From positions 558,001-622,000 of the forward strand of contig MCGT01000013.1 of NCBI GenBank assembly GCA_002104935.1: a stretch of 64,000 nucleotides of DNA, read 5' to 3'. The notes under the pieces are model-generated. The model did no database searches. It saw only the letters and a list, made by a program, of their open reading frames with translations, and had not been told where the DNA came from. The position numbers and the translations under genes were made by a program. This document shows, piece by piece, positions 1 through 11,772 of this stretch (position 1 is the first letter of the stretch; every line of letters starts with the position of its first letter). The stretch is from Hesseltinella vesiculosa (Eukaryota > Mucoromycota > Mucoromycetes > Mucorales > Cunninghamellaceae).

Positions 1-58
1 TGGCGTGCATGAAGAGTTTATTAAAAAAAAAGGAAGGGATATAATGGATGGCGTGGGA

Positions 59-934
59 TCAAGGTATACCATTAGAGTGAGAGTCTGTATCTAACATGTC
101 AGTATCGTCGGCGTTATCATCTTCTTGAGCAATGTCGTCAACGGGGGTCCAGGTTTCTTCAGGCAAGTCGTTACTGATGAGGAAGAAGTTATCCATCTGC
201 TGCTCATCAGCCTCAGCTGGAGGTTGCTCTGAAAAATCTTCCCAATGTGAGGTGACCACTACCACCTAAAAAAAAAAGGTGAGCTCTTCATTTCCCCAAG
301 GCTGGGTTAGATGTGCTTGCCTTTTCAACTGCATTTAAGTATTTTATAAAGGAGCGATAATGTTTGGTAGGATTGGTGATCAGTTCGCAGAGGCGTTGAA
401 TGGTAAAAGGAGTGCTGGAGAGGTATTGATAAAAAAGACGTGAGTTTCGACGAGGTGGTCTGCAAAAATACCACCCTAGCTTTTACCCTTTACGCTGATC
501 CAGCATAGCAACGATGTTTTGTTTGCATGTGACAATGGGTTCAATGCTACTATCCCCAATGTGCTTTTCCATGATCTCACATTGCTAAGAAGATAAAGTG
601 GAAGTAAACAGTTAACATGAGTCAAACTGTAAGAAGGGACGAGACAGTGAGACAATACCATGACGAAAGCAGCTTGAAGGAGAATTTTGATCGAAGCCCA
701 ATCAGAGGTGATGTCATTAGTCTCGGCAATGGCAAGGAGAAGGGGATCGTATTCTAAATCTTCAAGCTGGCTAGTGAATTCGTATGGATCTTGCCGAGGA
801 GGGACATCTTGGCCAGCAAGATCGACCTGATTGTCCAGAGGCATGCTTTCTGAAATGGTGGAAGGATCCTCGATGGCGTCTATGTGATTTTCATCCACAG
901 CACCAGGCAAGACAGTTTGTTCGGTATCGATCAT
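59..934 (-). CDS. Serine/threonine protein phosphatase 4 regulatory subunit 2 (PPP4R2/Psy4-like)
   Basis: Four exons (934-659, 584-487, 459-321, 265-59) sum to 720 nt, giving 239 residues with consistent phase. The family signature is in exon 3: PFTIQRLCELITNP, then a Y..F.KYLNAVEK stretch leading into VVVVTSHW. The first 90 residues and the C-terminal tail are acidic and low in complexity, as is usual for this family. PPP4R2 proteins hold the PP4 catalytic subunit with its R3 partner and act in DNA-damage recovery and spliceosome or SMN-related assembly. That role is inferred from the family. The third intron starts with GC, not GT (AAAAG|GCAAGC at 320-315), and ends in TTTTTTAG. The start ATG is the first in frame after the A-rich 5' region. 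Confidence in the family is good; the exact role in this fungus is unknown. Confidence 0.82.
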
Positions 935-1295
935 ACGTGTTTTGAAGAAAAAAAAAAAAAAAAAAAGACAAAATCAGCGCTTTTTTTTCCAACTCGTCTC
1001 TTGTGTAACCGATTTCCGTTTTCATTTTATTTTGGAAACGCTGTGTAGCAAGCTTCCACCCCCCCCCCCAACTCTTTGGTTATCACAGAAGCGCGCAGAA
1101 ACAATGAGGAAGCAAAAGCTCCTCATTCACATCACTGGTAGATTGATTTGCACGGTAACTCAGTAGGAATCTTTCACTCTTGCCTTTTTTGTTCAAGGTG
1201 AAAAAAAGCCCCAGTGCTGCAGTTGAAAAAATGAGCAGCCTAATGAATTATTTTTTTTCCCTCTTGTCTCCTCTTTTACCTTGGCACCATTCACC
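935..1295. promoter_or_regulatory. Divergent intergenic region with long A and C runs
   Basis: This 361-base stretch lies between the start of the PPP4R2 gene (minus) and the start of the next gene (plus), so it must hold both promoters. It contains a 20-base A run near 947-966 and a 9-base C run near 1060. No coding sequence is supported. Confidence 0.4.
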
Positions 1296-2934
1296 ATGAC
1301 AACAATGACATTGTCATCGCAAAGCAGACATTTCATTCTACTTGGCACCTTTTTAATATTTCTACTGACCATATCTTATCATCAATACACAACCACAAGA
1401 GCCGAATTTCCTCTTTCTTTGGACGACTATCCATTCACTCCCCCTGCTCCTGCCCCATCCACTCCCGTTACTGCAGATCTCCATGACCAGCCATGCGATA
1501 AAGCCAATGTTCTTTGGTTGTAGGTTCTCCAACTAGTCTCTGCCAGGACCGATAGCTGTCTTTGTTACTGACACTCTTTTTTCTTTGACAGAGCATCCGA
1601 CCGCACGCATTGGAATGGCTGGGACACAAAGTCTTTCTTCTTACAACCTAATGGCAACTACACAGCCAACAACATGACCGTGCCTGAACAAACCAGTTTG
1701 TGTGTCATTGTGCTGGTAAGGCTATTCTTACTCTGCTATACGTCCATAACACTTTCTTCTGATAAGCTCGGCCCTGTACCTGCGGTGTCGAAAATCAAGG
1801 TGGAGGATCACTATGCACCTTCCGATATCCTTACCATGACGGCTGTAGGCAATGAATACAGCATCCCCGTCACTCTCCAACCCTATCCCAAACAGAACAA
1901 TGCCTACTTTGCCAACGTCCATCTCCGCCACCCTGATACCTACGTCCTCCACACCGTCACCGAATATCGATCCTATTTTTGGGTCACCCCCATCGCCCAC
2001 AACTACCAACCTTACCCCTTCCTGTCTGAAAACCATGTCACAGTTCTTCCCACCACCCCCTCTATCGCTTCACCTCGACGTCAAGCCTGCACCTCACCCT
2101 CTGTCTCCGGAAGCTGGTTCAACAACTCGAATGTGTACGAATTCACTCCCGACCATTGTGATCTGCAGCTCTCCCGCCAGGATGGTTTACGCTGCCTTCA
2201 CCGAAAAACCATCCACGTCTGGGGTGACGCCAACCTTCGAAGGTAAGACAAAACCTCTCTCCTCGACAACTCACTTATCGAATTGTAGATCTCTAAAAGT
2301 CATGGCGGATCCTCAATGGTGCACCACCTACTCGACCATCCTCGGATTAGAAGAAGACGACCCATCCATTTGCATTTGCAATGATGACATGGACGACCCT
2401 GACCATGTGCTGTATCCTTGGGCGGCCAACCATAACATCCCCCTGACCCTGGGCGACAATAAGATCTACTACAACTCCATCAACGCCATTTCTTCACAAG
2501 ACTGGCGATCAGAAATGAACCAGCGTGTCCAAGGCGAAATTCCTCCTGCCGACATCGTGATCCTTGGTGTTGGTAATGACGACGTTGCCTCGTCGCGGCT
2601 CAAGCCCAATCAGTTTGCCCAGTCCTTCACCAGCCTACTCAGCTACTTGATCGATCATGTCTACCCAACCCAAACCATCATCGTCCGTACCCCGCAATTC
2701 TTCGGCAGTGGCGAGCACTACTGGACGGCATGGAACGCTGGCCGCAGCCGAGCGTTTACCAATGTCATCCGAACCACCATTCAAGATTGGCAACACCCTC
2801 GCATCCGCCTATGGGACACCCATCAGTTTGGATTGGAATACAACACCTGTCGCTACCAAGGCACTCTTTATACCAAGCGCAATGCCATTGACGTGGAAAA
2901 TAGCCTCTTGTACAGCCTGATTTGCTCTCCATGA
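1296..2934 (+). CDS. Type II membrane protein with SGNH/NXPE-like luminal domain
   Basis: Four exons are likely, with introns near 1519-1591, 1714-1767 and 2243-2288. The first real ATG is at 1296; the open frame before it starts at a TTG. Residues about 12-30 form one hydrophobic segment (FILLGTFLIFLLTISY) after a short N-terminus, which fits a signal anchor. The luminal part has a GDANLRRSLK motif, resembling the GDS block of SGNH or PC-esterase/NXPE-type proteins, a later ILGVGNDD block, and a WDTHQFG motif near the C-terminus that could supply the Asp and His of a catalytic triad. This fits a Golgi carbohydrate acyl-esterase or transferase, but that is inference from motif order. The canonical GDS serine is an alanine here (GDANLR), so it may be inactive or use another residue. 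The second intron acceptor is uncertain. Confidence 0.55.
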
Positions 2935-4095
2935 TTTTCCCCGCCCTCTCCTAGAAATCCTACTCCACATCCTCCCTTTTTCACTCGTCACCTTTGCATC
3001 CTTTGTCGTGAATAAAAAAAAGTTCATTTTGGCTTTTTTTTTAGCCGTAGCACACGCGCTCATCTGGGCAGACGTGTGTGATGGGCTTATCAATGTCGTC
3101 TTATGTAGCCCTTTCTCATGACATACAAAGCGTGATCGTCACAGAAAATAGCTGCCCTTGCTAAAAAGAGGGGGGGAAAGAGAAGTGTCTCCTCGCTCAG
3201 CACCAAGGCATCCTAGAGATCTGTCATTTCAGCTGTCGTCATCTCTCATGTGGGACTAACTGTGTACCAAGTTTGAAGCGATCGGTGGGGGTTAGCTTTT
3301 CCATCAACTTTTGGCAAGTTGGCCCATGGGGGGGGGGTTCCTCGGGAACGGTGGCTTTCATGAAAAAATGAAAAAAAAAAAATGCTGCACAGTTTCTGAG
3401 CCAAATGGATCGACATGAAATGGTTACAGTATATCATGAATAATGATGATTATGAATAAATCAGGTTAATTGACCAAGGTTGCCCCAGCCAACTTACCAT
3501 CATGTTCGTTTTGACTCCTCTCCCAGCCAAAAGTGAAAAAAAAAACCAAGGTATTCGATCTCGCGCTACTGACGCTCTTTATATAAATGTTTATAGGATG
3601 GTAAGTATCGCTGGGCAACAACACAACCCTCTTAGGTACACTGTCGCAGAACAAAGGCAACCAGCATAGTTTCAGACCAGATGGACCCAAAGTTGGTCGG
3701 GCTTGGGCGCGGTGCAAAAAAGAAGAATGGAAAAGCGGGAAGAAAAAGGAGACCCAAAATAAACGGGTAGCGAAAAACAGGCCAAATCAGACCTTGCCTA
3801 ACTGACACCAATAATTGCAAGCAGCTGGCAATACCAACACGATGATGATACATAAGCCTCCCGCATACCGTGGGGGTGCAGAGGTAGAGCCTGCCTGCGG
3901 GGTTCCACACCAAAAATCTAATCTCAGCCATCGCATCTATCTATGAACATCGGTTGCTTTTATTTTGTTTTGGTCTAAATATTATAATACAGGGTGGGGA
4001 ATGGATGCTTTTAAGAAAAGATGATGAAAGAAGGACAAGGGTTTGTTGGTCAACAGACAAAGCCAAGGCTCTAGGATTTTTTTTTTTTTGTGCTT
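2935..4095. other. Convergent intergenic region, no gene seen
   Basis: About 1.16 kb lies between the stop of the membrane-protein gene and the stop of the amino-acid transporter on the other strand. It should carry both 3' UTRs. Open frames here are short and lack family motifs or splice logic. A G run near 3329 and several A/T runs are present. I see no RNA gene that I can support. Confidence 0.5.
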
Positions 4096-5557
4096 CTATG
4101 CCGTGCAGAGCGACACAGTGGAAGGAGTGGCAGGGACCAACCAGCTTTCCACATTGACAACAATGGTATAAATGGCCATGGCAACGCCAAAGACAATCAG
4201 GATCACGTCCACCAGCTTTTGAAATTTGGTCTTGGCGATTTTCATATGGAAAAGGCCGGGGAAGACGAAGCAGAGAGGCATGCAAGCCACAGAGCCAACC
4301 AGAGCAACAAATTTACCCAGACCATCGGCGCCCACACCGAAACTGACAGCGGCACAAATCACAGGGATGATGGTACGCACCAGGTTCTTGAGCCACTTCC
4401 ATTTCAGGCTGGTCTGTCCTCGGTGATGAGGCTTGAACAGACCTTCTTCAATGATGGTCAAGGGAGGGTAAAGCATGAAAGGCGAAGTTAAGATCATGGC
4501 AATGGCATAGACCAATTGAACAGTGGTAGATAGAGGGGTTTGGGGCAAACTGTAGACGATGTTGGATTGGATCTGGTCACCAAAAGCGGCATAACCAAAG
4601 GCACCGATGAAGGTGAACACAACAATGCAAATGATCGTACCAACGGTCACCACCCCCTTGAACTTGGCGGGATCCTTCATGCCTTCTTTCACAGGCACAA
4701 CCATGCCAATGCCCTGTGGAAAAAAAAAACAATCAGGATCCATTTTTTTTTGTCGCCCGGTCGTGTGTTTTTACCTCGAAACTGAAAACAGCTGTGCCGA
4801 TCATCAATGCAAAGTCATTGCTGTTGACCATGACCATGTTGGGGCCCATGCCCCCTTGATCGTGGATTTGATGGGCGGAGAAATAGATGACACAGATGAG
4901 ACCGAAAAGAATGAAAATGTCGGCGACAATAGCACACCAGCCAATGCGGCCAATTTTTCGCACCCAGCACAATGGAGCAATGACAGCCAAGAAGATCCAG
5001 ATATAATAATGGGCAGCAATGGGGTCAAAGCAATGGTTCAACTTTTTGATCACCTGGAAAAAAAATGATCAGAAAAAAAGAGAAGGGGTCAGTTGGAGCT
5101 TGTTGGGCAAGAGAGCCGGGCGGAGGTTTACCAGATCGACATTGCTGGAAATGAAAATCATGTAAGAGGCGACAAAGCCCATTTGAGAGATGCACAGGAA
5201 GAATTGAATGATATATTTAGCCCAGCGATTCATCAAAACCTCGGCGACGTGGCCATAGCTACCACCAACAGTTTCATGAGCATCAACCAGACGGCGAAAG
5301 GAGATGAGACAGACGACCCCAATGATCACCATCAAAACGATCGACAACACCAGGCCACCACTAGCAAACGACCCAGGCAAAAAAATGACACCGGTACCAA
5401 TAAAGGCTTTGAGAAGCATAAACAATGCCTTGCTAGGAGAGGAGGTGGCTTCGGACACATGGTCAACGCTGCTTGTCCGATCATCGTAACCATCTTCCAT
5501 ATGCTGGACGGCGCCTTCCTTGAATTTTTCTGCCACTTGGGTCTTTTCCATGTCCAT
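4096..5557 (-). CDS. AAAP-family (AVT3/PAT-like) amino-acid transporter
   Basis: Three exons (5557-5132, 5053-4775, 4713-4096) give 440 residues. After a 50-residue polar N-terminus come about 11 hydrophobic segments. The opening KALFMLLKAFIGTGVIFLP is typical of the AAAP transporters of the PAT/AVT3 branch; later blocks include FSFEGIGMVVPVKEGMKDP and TIIEEGLF. In yeast, Avt3 and Avt4 export neutral and basic amino acids from the vacuole; a vacuolar exporter is the likely role here, by inference. The coding start is the first ATG (5557); the open frame itself begins with an upstream TTG. A second ATG lies two codons on. Introns are short, and both end after T-rich tracts. It shares a 450-bp divergent upstream region with MLH3. 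Confidence 0.88.
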
Positions 5558-6010
5558 GTTTGTCAAGGTGAAGAGAGGGAAATAAATAAAAAAAAAAGGG
5601 AAAAGGAATTCAAGGAACGGAAAGAAAGCAAAACAAAAGAGTGGGGTAGGTGAGCATACTTATACAAATTTTTTTTGACATCGGGGTCAAGATCTGGAGG
5701 AGCAAATTAAAGTTGGAGCCAAGGTTTTGATCCAGACAACCGTGAGAAAGGTGGGAAACCAAATTCCTTTTTCAGTAGTAAGGAAGGTTATGATTTCTGC
5801 AAAACAAAAAAAAAGAATGAAATCTTTTAGACTTTTGACAGCCCTTTCTTGCATTTGAACTCTGATCAAACGTTGAAAGGCAGAGCCAAAAAATAATACA
5901 ATAATAAACATATGAAAAGGAAGAAAATATTTTTAAAGGCCCGCTTCCCCTTTTTTGTTCCCTGTTTCTCTTTTTTTTTTTTCTCTGGCGCTTATTGATT
6001 GATCAATGGC
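5558..6010. promoter_or_regulatory. Divergent promoter region, transporter and MLH3
   Basis: This 453-base A/T-rich stretch separates two divergently transcribed genes. It holds a purine-rich block just upstream of the transporter and a T run near 5970. No coding sequence is supported, and I see no specific operator. Confidence 0.4.
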
Positions 6011-8763
6011 ATGCAATTGGCAGTTTTAAATCAAGAAACGATCAAGCAATTGAGAGGGTAATATAGATGGTCATCATCCCATGACAGATGAAGAATAACT
6101 CATGCATTCTGTTTAGATCGTTCCAAATAACAACCATGGAGCTCTGCATTGACGAGCTCGTGAAGAACTGCAAGTCCCAAAAAAAGAACAACCAAAAAAA
6201 AAAAAGCTCAGCTTCTAATACGTCATACAAATTGATCAACCGAGTTTTCCCTATTTGAATAGCTCTGGACTCGGGGGCCACTCATATCGAAGTCTGGGTC
6301 GACCGCCCAAGCCTCAAGCTGAAGATCATCGACAACGGCCATGGCATTCCACCTGCCATGTTGAATCAGCTTGCCCAACCTTATGGTAACATGAACGATA
6401 GATCCGTCATTCGCCTAATCTGATCTATCTTTTAAAGTCACCTCAAAGTGTCACGCTTTGGCAGACCTTGCTTCCGTTGCTACTTTTGGTTATCACGGAC
6501 AAAGTGGGTCGTTTTTTTTTTTTTTTGGAAGTGCATGCTGACTTTTAATTCCCTAGCCTTGGCTGCTTTGGCATCCATGTCCATTTTGCAAGTGACGTCA
6601 AGGTACCACCTATGCCAAGAGACGTGGACTGCCATTTGGAAGGTAGGTATTTCTTTTTCAAAGAGGGTACTTATCGTTTTCCTTTAGGATGGTCAGCTTG
6701 TTCAGTACACTAAAATGGATGAACCTCACGCTGTCGGCACAACAATATGGATCCCTGCGCTCTTTTACAAGGTAAACCAACCACCCCAGTTTGTTCTGTC
6801 GCTCATCTACCTTTTTTGGACTTTTTTTCCTAGTTACCGGTGCGACGCAAGCATCAGCAGCCTACGCTTGACAGTATCAAACAGGTCCTGGTGCGCTTGG
6901 CCTTGCCATTCCCTCATGTGAGCTTCGCCTTGATGGATATGACTCGCAACATAAAATACTTTGAAACCAAAAAGGTAAGAACCAAAAACAAGGTTACAGA
7001 AACCATAACCTTTTTTTAATGTTTATCCAAAGTTTGAAGCAATGTCTCAACAATTCCAAAGCTTATTCGGGCTTGTCCAGGTAATCCCAAGTCCTTGGAA
7101 CTTTTTTTTTTCATTGTGCAAAGGTCGTTCGAAGATGCAAGATATCTTATCATTGTGTTCTATTCTAGGAAGGCTGGTCGTTTTCAACTCACGAGCAAGC
7201 CTTTCAGGTCCAAGGCTTTTTTGGGAAAAGCCCTCAGGTTGGTTCCTCGGCGGGGATCGGCTGCGGGCAGAGAAAAAAAATGAAACTCATCTCTTTTTAT
7301 TCTTTATCCGTGGGGTAAAGCCTCATCAATTCATTTGTATGGAATTTGCTCATGTCGGTTTTTCATTATGCTTTACTAATTCGGAACTTCTTTGCGTTTA
7401 ATTAGATGTCAATCACCACTTGATACCCAGCCATCATGAACTGCCAAAAGCCTTGCTGTTGACGTTGCACCGATGGATCCCCTTTGCCAAGACCCACCTC
7501 AGCTTCTTGGTCACCATTCATTGGTCTATGCTACCCACTCCTGCTATTTCAGACATCCTCGGTCATCCTGTAAGCCTCGATGAAACGACCAAAAAAAGTT
7601 ACATGACTCACTGGTCTTTTTTTTTTTTTTTTTTTTCGTGGTTGTCGTTTGCTCCTGTCGACACTCAGCTGTACAGCAGCCTCGTGGCTTTACTGGAGAA
7701 ATTGGTTGGCCAGCATTTTGAAGGCATACATCCATCAGCAACAACCGACCAACTTGAACCTGGTGGATCAAAGTTGCTTGCCGACAAGAAAAAGAAGAAC
7801 ACCGACCCTATGCTCCTGTCCTGGCTGACGCCTCCACCTCTGCGTTCCTCGGGTCTACCATTGCGCATCCAACGCACTGATTTACCGATGCTACAGGTCA
7901 TTGCCCAGTGGGACCAGAAATGGATCGTGTGCCAGATGCGCCACCGTGCCTTGCTGTTGCTGGATCAACACGCTATACACGAACGTATCCAGCTGGAAGA
8001 CATGCTGGACCAGCCCATGGATGTGTCCTCCGCCCTCGAGCCCCCACTTTACTTGGACATGGCCGACCATGCCATGGCCGCTGTTTTGCCCTGGCAAGCA
8101 GCTCTGCACCAATGGGGCGTGCATATCGAACAAGCCCAGTCTGGGGGGCGATCGCAGGACCCTGGCTCCCTCCTACCTGCAACATCGCCCCATTTTGCCC
8201 CTGGCCACTCGACGCAGTCACTCCATTTCTCTCAACGAAAATCGCGACTCTCTTGCATCAAGGTCACCCGGCTGCCGCCACTTATCCTCATGCGCTGTGT
8301 CCAAGCTCCACATACTTTGCAGCAGCTCCTCCTCGACCTTGCTCAGACCCTCGCTTCAGTAAAGACCCCTTCGCATCATCGCCCTACATGCTTGATTGAT
8401 CTGTACAAGTCCATCGCATGTCATAGTGAGTCGACGAAAAAAAAAAAGAGAAAATGGGCAAAGTGGAGCAAATTGTGCCTTTGACAACCTCTCTCTTATT
8501 GGTTTAGGTGCCATCAAATTCAACGAAGTGCTGTCGTTGGAGCAGTGCCAAACATTGGTACAGGCGCTGTCTTTATGCCGTTTCCCTTTTCAATGTGCTC
8601 ATGGCAGGTAGGTTGGCATCCACACGAACTACATAAAAGAAGGGCTCTGACAGCTTTTTGTCTCTCACTTGAAGACCGTCAGCGGTGCCTTTGATGACGC
8701 TTGGGCTACGTTTGCAACTCTTAAGAAGACAACGTCGAAAAATACACTGGGAGCAACTAAATA
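6011..8763 (+). CDS. MLH3: MutL homolog MLH3-like DNA mismatch repair/meiotic endonuclease
   Basis: Many small exons. The first three (6011-6057, 6117-6169, 6263 on) join in phase to give the MLH3-type N-terminus, with ELVKNSLDSGAT (ATPase Glu and Asn present) and IDNGHGIP. Then come [12 protein letters not shown], a divergent GYHGQTLAALA block, LVQYTK...VGTTIWI, LFYKLPVRRK and a beta-rich ATPase/transducer region. The C-terminal half, open from about 7665, has [12 protein letters not shown], which fits the endonuclease motif DQHAxxExxxxE, then ACHSAIKFN and [12 protein letters not shown]1-MLH3 makes meiotic crossover nicks; the role is inferred from the family. The linker between the halves is short. 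The second intron uses a GC donor (AACT|GCAAGT at 6170). After CAHGR a GTAGGT donor follows, but no acceptor restores the expected Pro-Ser-rich C-terminal frame, so the 3' end (8763) is a guess and the gene may be broken there. Confidence 0.78.
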
Positions 8764-8881
8764 AACTTCTATAGTTAAAAATGTAATATGAACAATGTAT
8801 TTTTTTTTTTCATTTCTTGTCATTTTTAAAAAATGGGGGCAATACGGATACATGAAGAAATAAGAGAGGGGGGGGGGGGAT

Positions 8882-11503
8882 CTAACGGTATTGGGGTTTC
8901 ATCCTTGAGAAAGCAAACACACCCAGGATGGCAACCCCCAGAAAAGTGATGGCAGCTGGCAGCAAGAGCTCTTGAGGGATTCCGGCAATTTCGAAATCAT
9001 TAGAGTTGGAGCGGGGTCGGCGAGTTTTGGCGGCTGGTGCGTCTTCCTCGTCGGCCTGGTGATCGACGACAATGGACGCATCCAAGGTAGGCTGGCCTAA
9101 TTTTTCTTCGTGCATGTGGATCGGCAGGGGGGTGGTGGTGCGCGAGGTGGTCGGGAGGGTGGACCCATTGGGTACAGGTGAGGCGATGGCAGCGGCAGCT
9201 TGGCGATCAACCACAAAAAGCTTAACTCTATCTTGGTTCATCTTGCGTGCCAACTGGAGCGCATCTCGGACATCTGCATCGGAGGTCATCAGCACCTGGT
9301 CTTCTTCATCATCGACATAGGAGATAGTCAGCCAGTCGGAGGAGCCATCGTCGTCTTCGTGGGTCCACTCAAGGTGGTCATGGATCATTTTAGGACGGAC
9401 AGCGTCGAGGACTTGTTCAAATGTGGGCTCAGTGATCAAAAACCGATGGCTCTGGCCATTGGGTAACTTGTATTTGAACACCATACGACTCTCCTCTTCC
9501 TTGTTATGTAAAACCGTCGAGGCAGCATGTGTGGCGGTCAGGGGTTGCGATGAAACTGAATGGGCATCGTCATGCGGATCGTGGTGGTGATGTTGCCGTT
9601 CGTGTGCGATCATGCTGGCAGATTCGTTAGGAGTCACTTCCTGCAGATCCTGCAATGGTTCTTCAGGTGAGATGGCATGTTTGGCTCGAGTGACGTCGGT
9701 GATACCGGACAGGGTCGTGGATTGCAGATGGCCAGACATTTGATCTGATATTTGGGATTCGGTCTCAGTAGCTTCATGGCCAAAATTATCCCAGAAACGT
9801 GACCACATGGGACCTGTGCAGAATAAAAAGTTGAGTGATGTATTTCTATTTGGTCAATAGCAGCTTGCCTTCATTATCATTGCCTTGGATGCTGTTGATC
9901 TATTCCAAGAAAGACGTCATGAGTCGTGCCAGAAAAAAAAAGAGGAGGCCAGTTACCTGTTCCAGAGCCGCATAGGTCAGCTTCAAGACATCAACGATGC
10001 CCACCAAGAAACCATCATCAACCACAGGTAGGTTCAAGAAATGCCCATCATGCATACGTCGGAGAGCTTCCATGATAGTTGTCTGTGAGGTAGCCGTGTC
10101 GGGGTTGGGGGTCATGACACGTACCACTGAGCAGTTGTCTGGCGTCAAACCAGCTGCAATCACACGCAGCACAATATCCTTGCTATGAAAGAAATAGCAT
10201 CAAAGTTCAGAAAGCCTCCTAAACCCCGTCCGCCAACACACACAAATGATCCAGAGCTTACGTGGTAAAGATACCTGCAAGGCCTTCGCGGTCAGTAACC
10301 AGCACAGCGGTGGTATGGTGTTCCTTCATCAGTCGAGCCACTTCGCGTACGTTGGCTTTGATATTGACTTGCGCTGGGTCGGTGCCATCCATCACCGAGG
10401 TCAAGTCAGGACAAGACATTTGATCACGTAAGGCTTCCATATATTGCACCAATTGGATTGGACCGTTGCTCCATTCTCGTTCGACGCCCTGCAGCGCATC
10501 GTATAATTTTTGAGACGAGCCAAAGGCACGTTCCATCTTGCCTAAAGCTTCATAAAAGCACTTTGTGATATCCAACAGACCAAAAATGTCTCCTTCATCA
10601 TTGCACACAGGCTAGAAAAAAAAGTTACAAAGAGCCTCGCCTTTTGGTTTTTGCGCACCGACCCATGATGTCATGCCACCTCTTTTTTTTTTATGGTCAC
10701 TTACCAAATGACGGAAACCACGGGATACCATCAGATTCAAAGCATCCGTTGCACTAGTGTCAGCAGTGACACACATAGGCTGTTTTGTCATAATGTCAGC
10801 CACGGTGGTTGTCCTAATAGGAAATAAAAATAAAAAATAGACAAAAAGGTTCAGGGTCACGTTCTTACTCTAAATCTCTTCCGGTCACTTCCCTCGTTTG
10901 AAACATTCTCACTCGAAACTTTATCCCTTGATTTCCCTTTTTTTTTTTTCTCTCTTTACCTTGGGTCCAAATCGCCAGCAACCACTCGGTAAGCAAGGTC
11001 TTTTGCCTTCAGAGGCGCAACCGGCGTCAGTCATCTCCTTATTTTCTTCGTTTTCAGCACTTACGGTAAAGATGCCGCTGAGGTGATCATTTTCATCCAC
11101 CACAAGGACACTGTCGCCACGTTTGGCAGCCATCAGTTGGGACGCCTCAATCACCAGCAAATTCTCCTTGACGGTCAAGGCTTGCGAAGGTCGTAGCGAA
11201 GACACGGTGCCAGGAATCTTGCGATTGTTATGGCGAATACGGCTGGAACTTTGACGTTTCTTGGAAAGCTCTTGTTCTAGTTTGCGTCGAATAGCCTAAT
11301 AAAATAAAACGTAAATGGCGGTTAACATTTAGCTTTGCTTTGTCATGGATCTAACAAAAACGAGCTGGGTACTGCTCTCGACTTATCTTTACCTCATCCT
11401 TTTTCGATTGACGTTGGCGGCTACCAATGCTGGCGGTTTCCAAAGTATCAACACGAGAAGTGGCGACAGAAGGTAGTCTTGACCGATGTTGCCTTGTGGT
11501 CAT
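8882..11503 (-). CDS. CBS-domain/PB1-domain membrane protein (Mug70-like)
   Basis: About seven exons. The N-terminus (MTTRQHRSRLPSVATSR) is basic and leads into a KKRQ-rich stretch. It is followed by four CBS motifs as two Bateman pairs: ALTVKENLLVIEASQLMAAKR...SVLVVDE, then VADIMTKQPMCVTADTSATDAL, then NIKANVREVARLMKEHHTTAVLVTD...GIFTT, then VMTPNPDTATSQTTIMEALRRM...FLNLPVVD. The last large exon (9812-8882) carries a PB1 domain (VFKYKLPNGQSHRF...WLTISYVDDEEDQVLMTSD) and ends in one hydrophobic segment (LLPAAITFLGVAILGVFAF), so the protein is tail-anchored. The order matches the fungal CBS/PB1 family typified by fission yeast Mug70. CBS pairs usually bind adenosine nucleotides and PB1 mediates pairing; the pathway is unknown. 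Confidence 0.85.
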
Positions 11504-11772
11504 GTTGATAAAGGGTGAAAAACAAAATAAAAGAAGGGAGCGAGAGAAAAAAGCCGAAAACAAAGGAAAGGACACAAGACGCCCTTGCCCCCCTTTTTTT
11601 TCTTTCGTTGATTTCAATGTCCGCGCTGCATTTCTTTTTTTGGCGGGGCAGCTCTACACAAAGTGATGCGGCCACACAGTGGCTTGGGACTGGTTGACAG
11701 GCAGCATGTTTTTTTTTCTTGCTTGGAAATCTGTTCCTCTTTTTGTTCTTTTTTTTTTTTTAGCCATTCATC

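Noticed and set aside
3246..3931. Several overlapping minus-strand frames in the spacer
   Set aside because: Low-complexity products, start codons often not ATG, no family resemblance.
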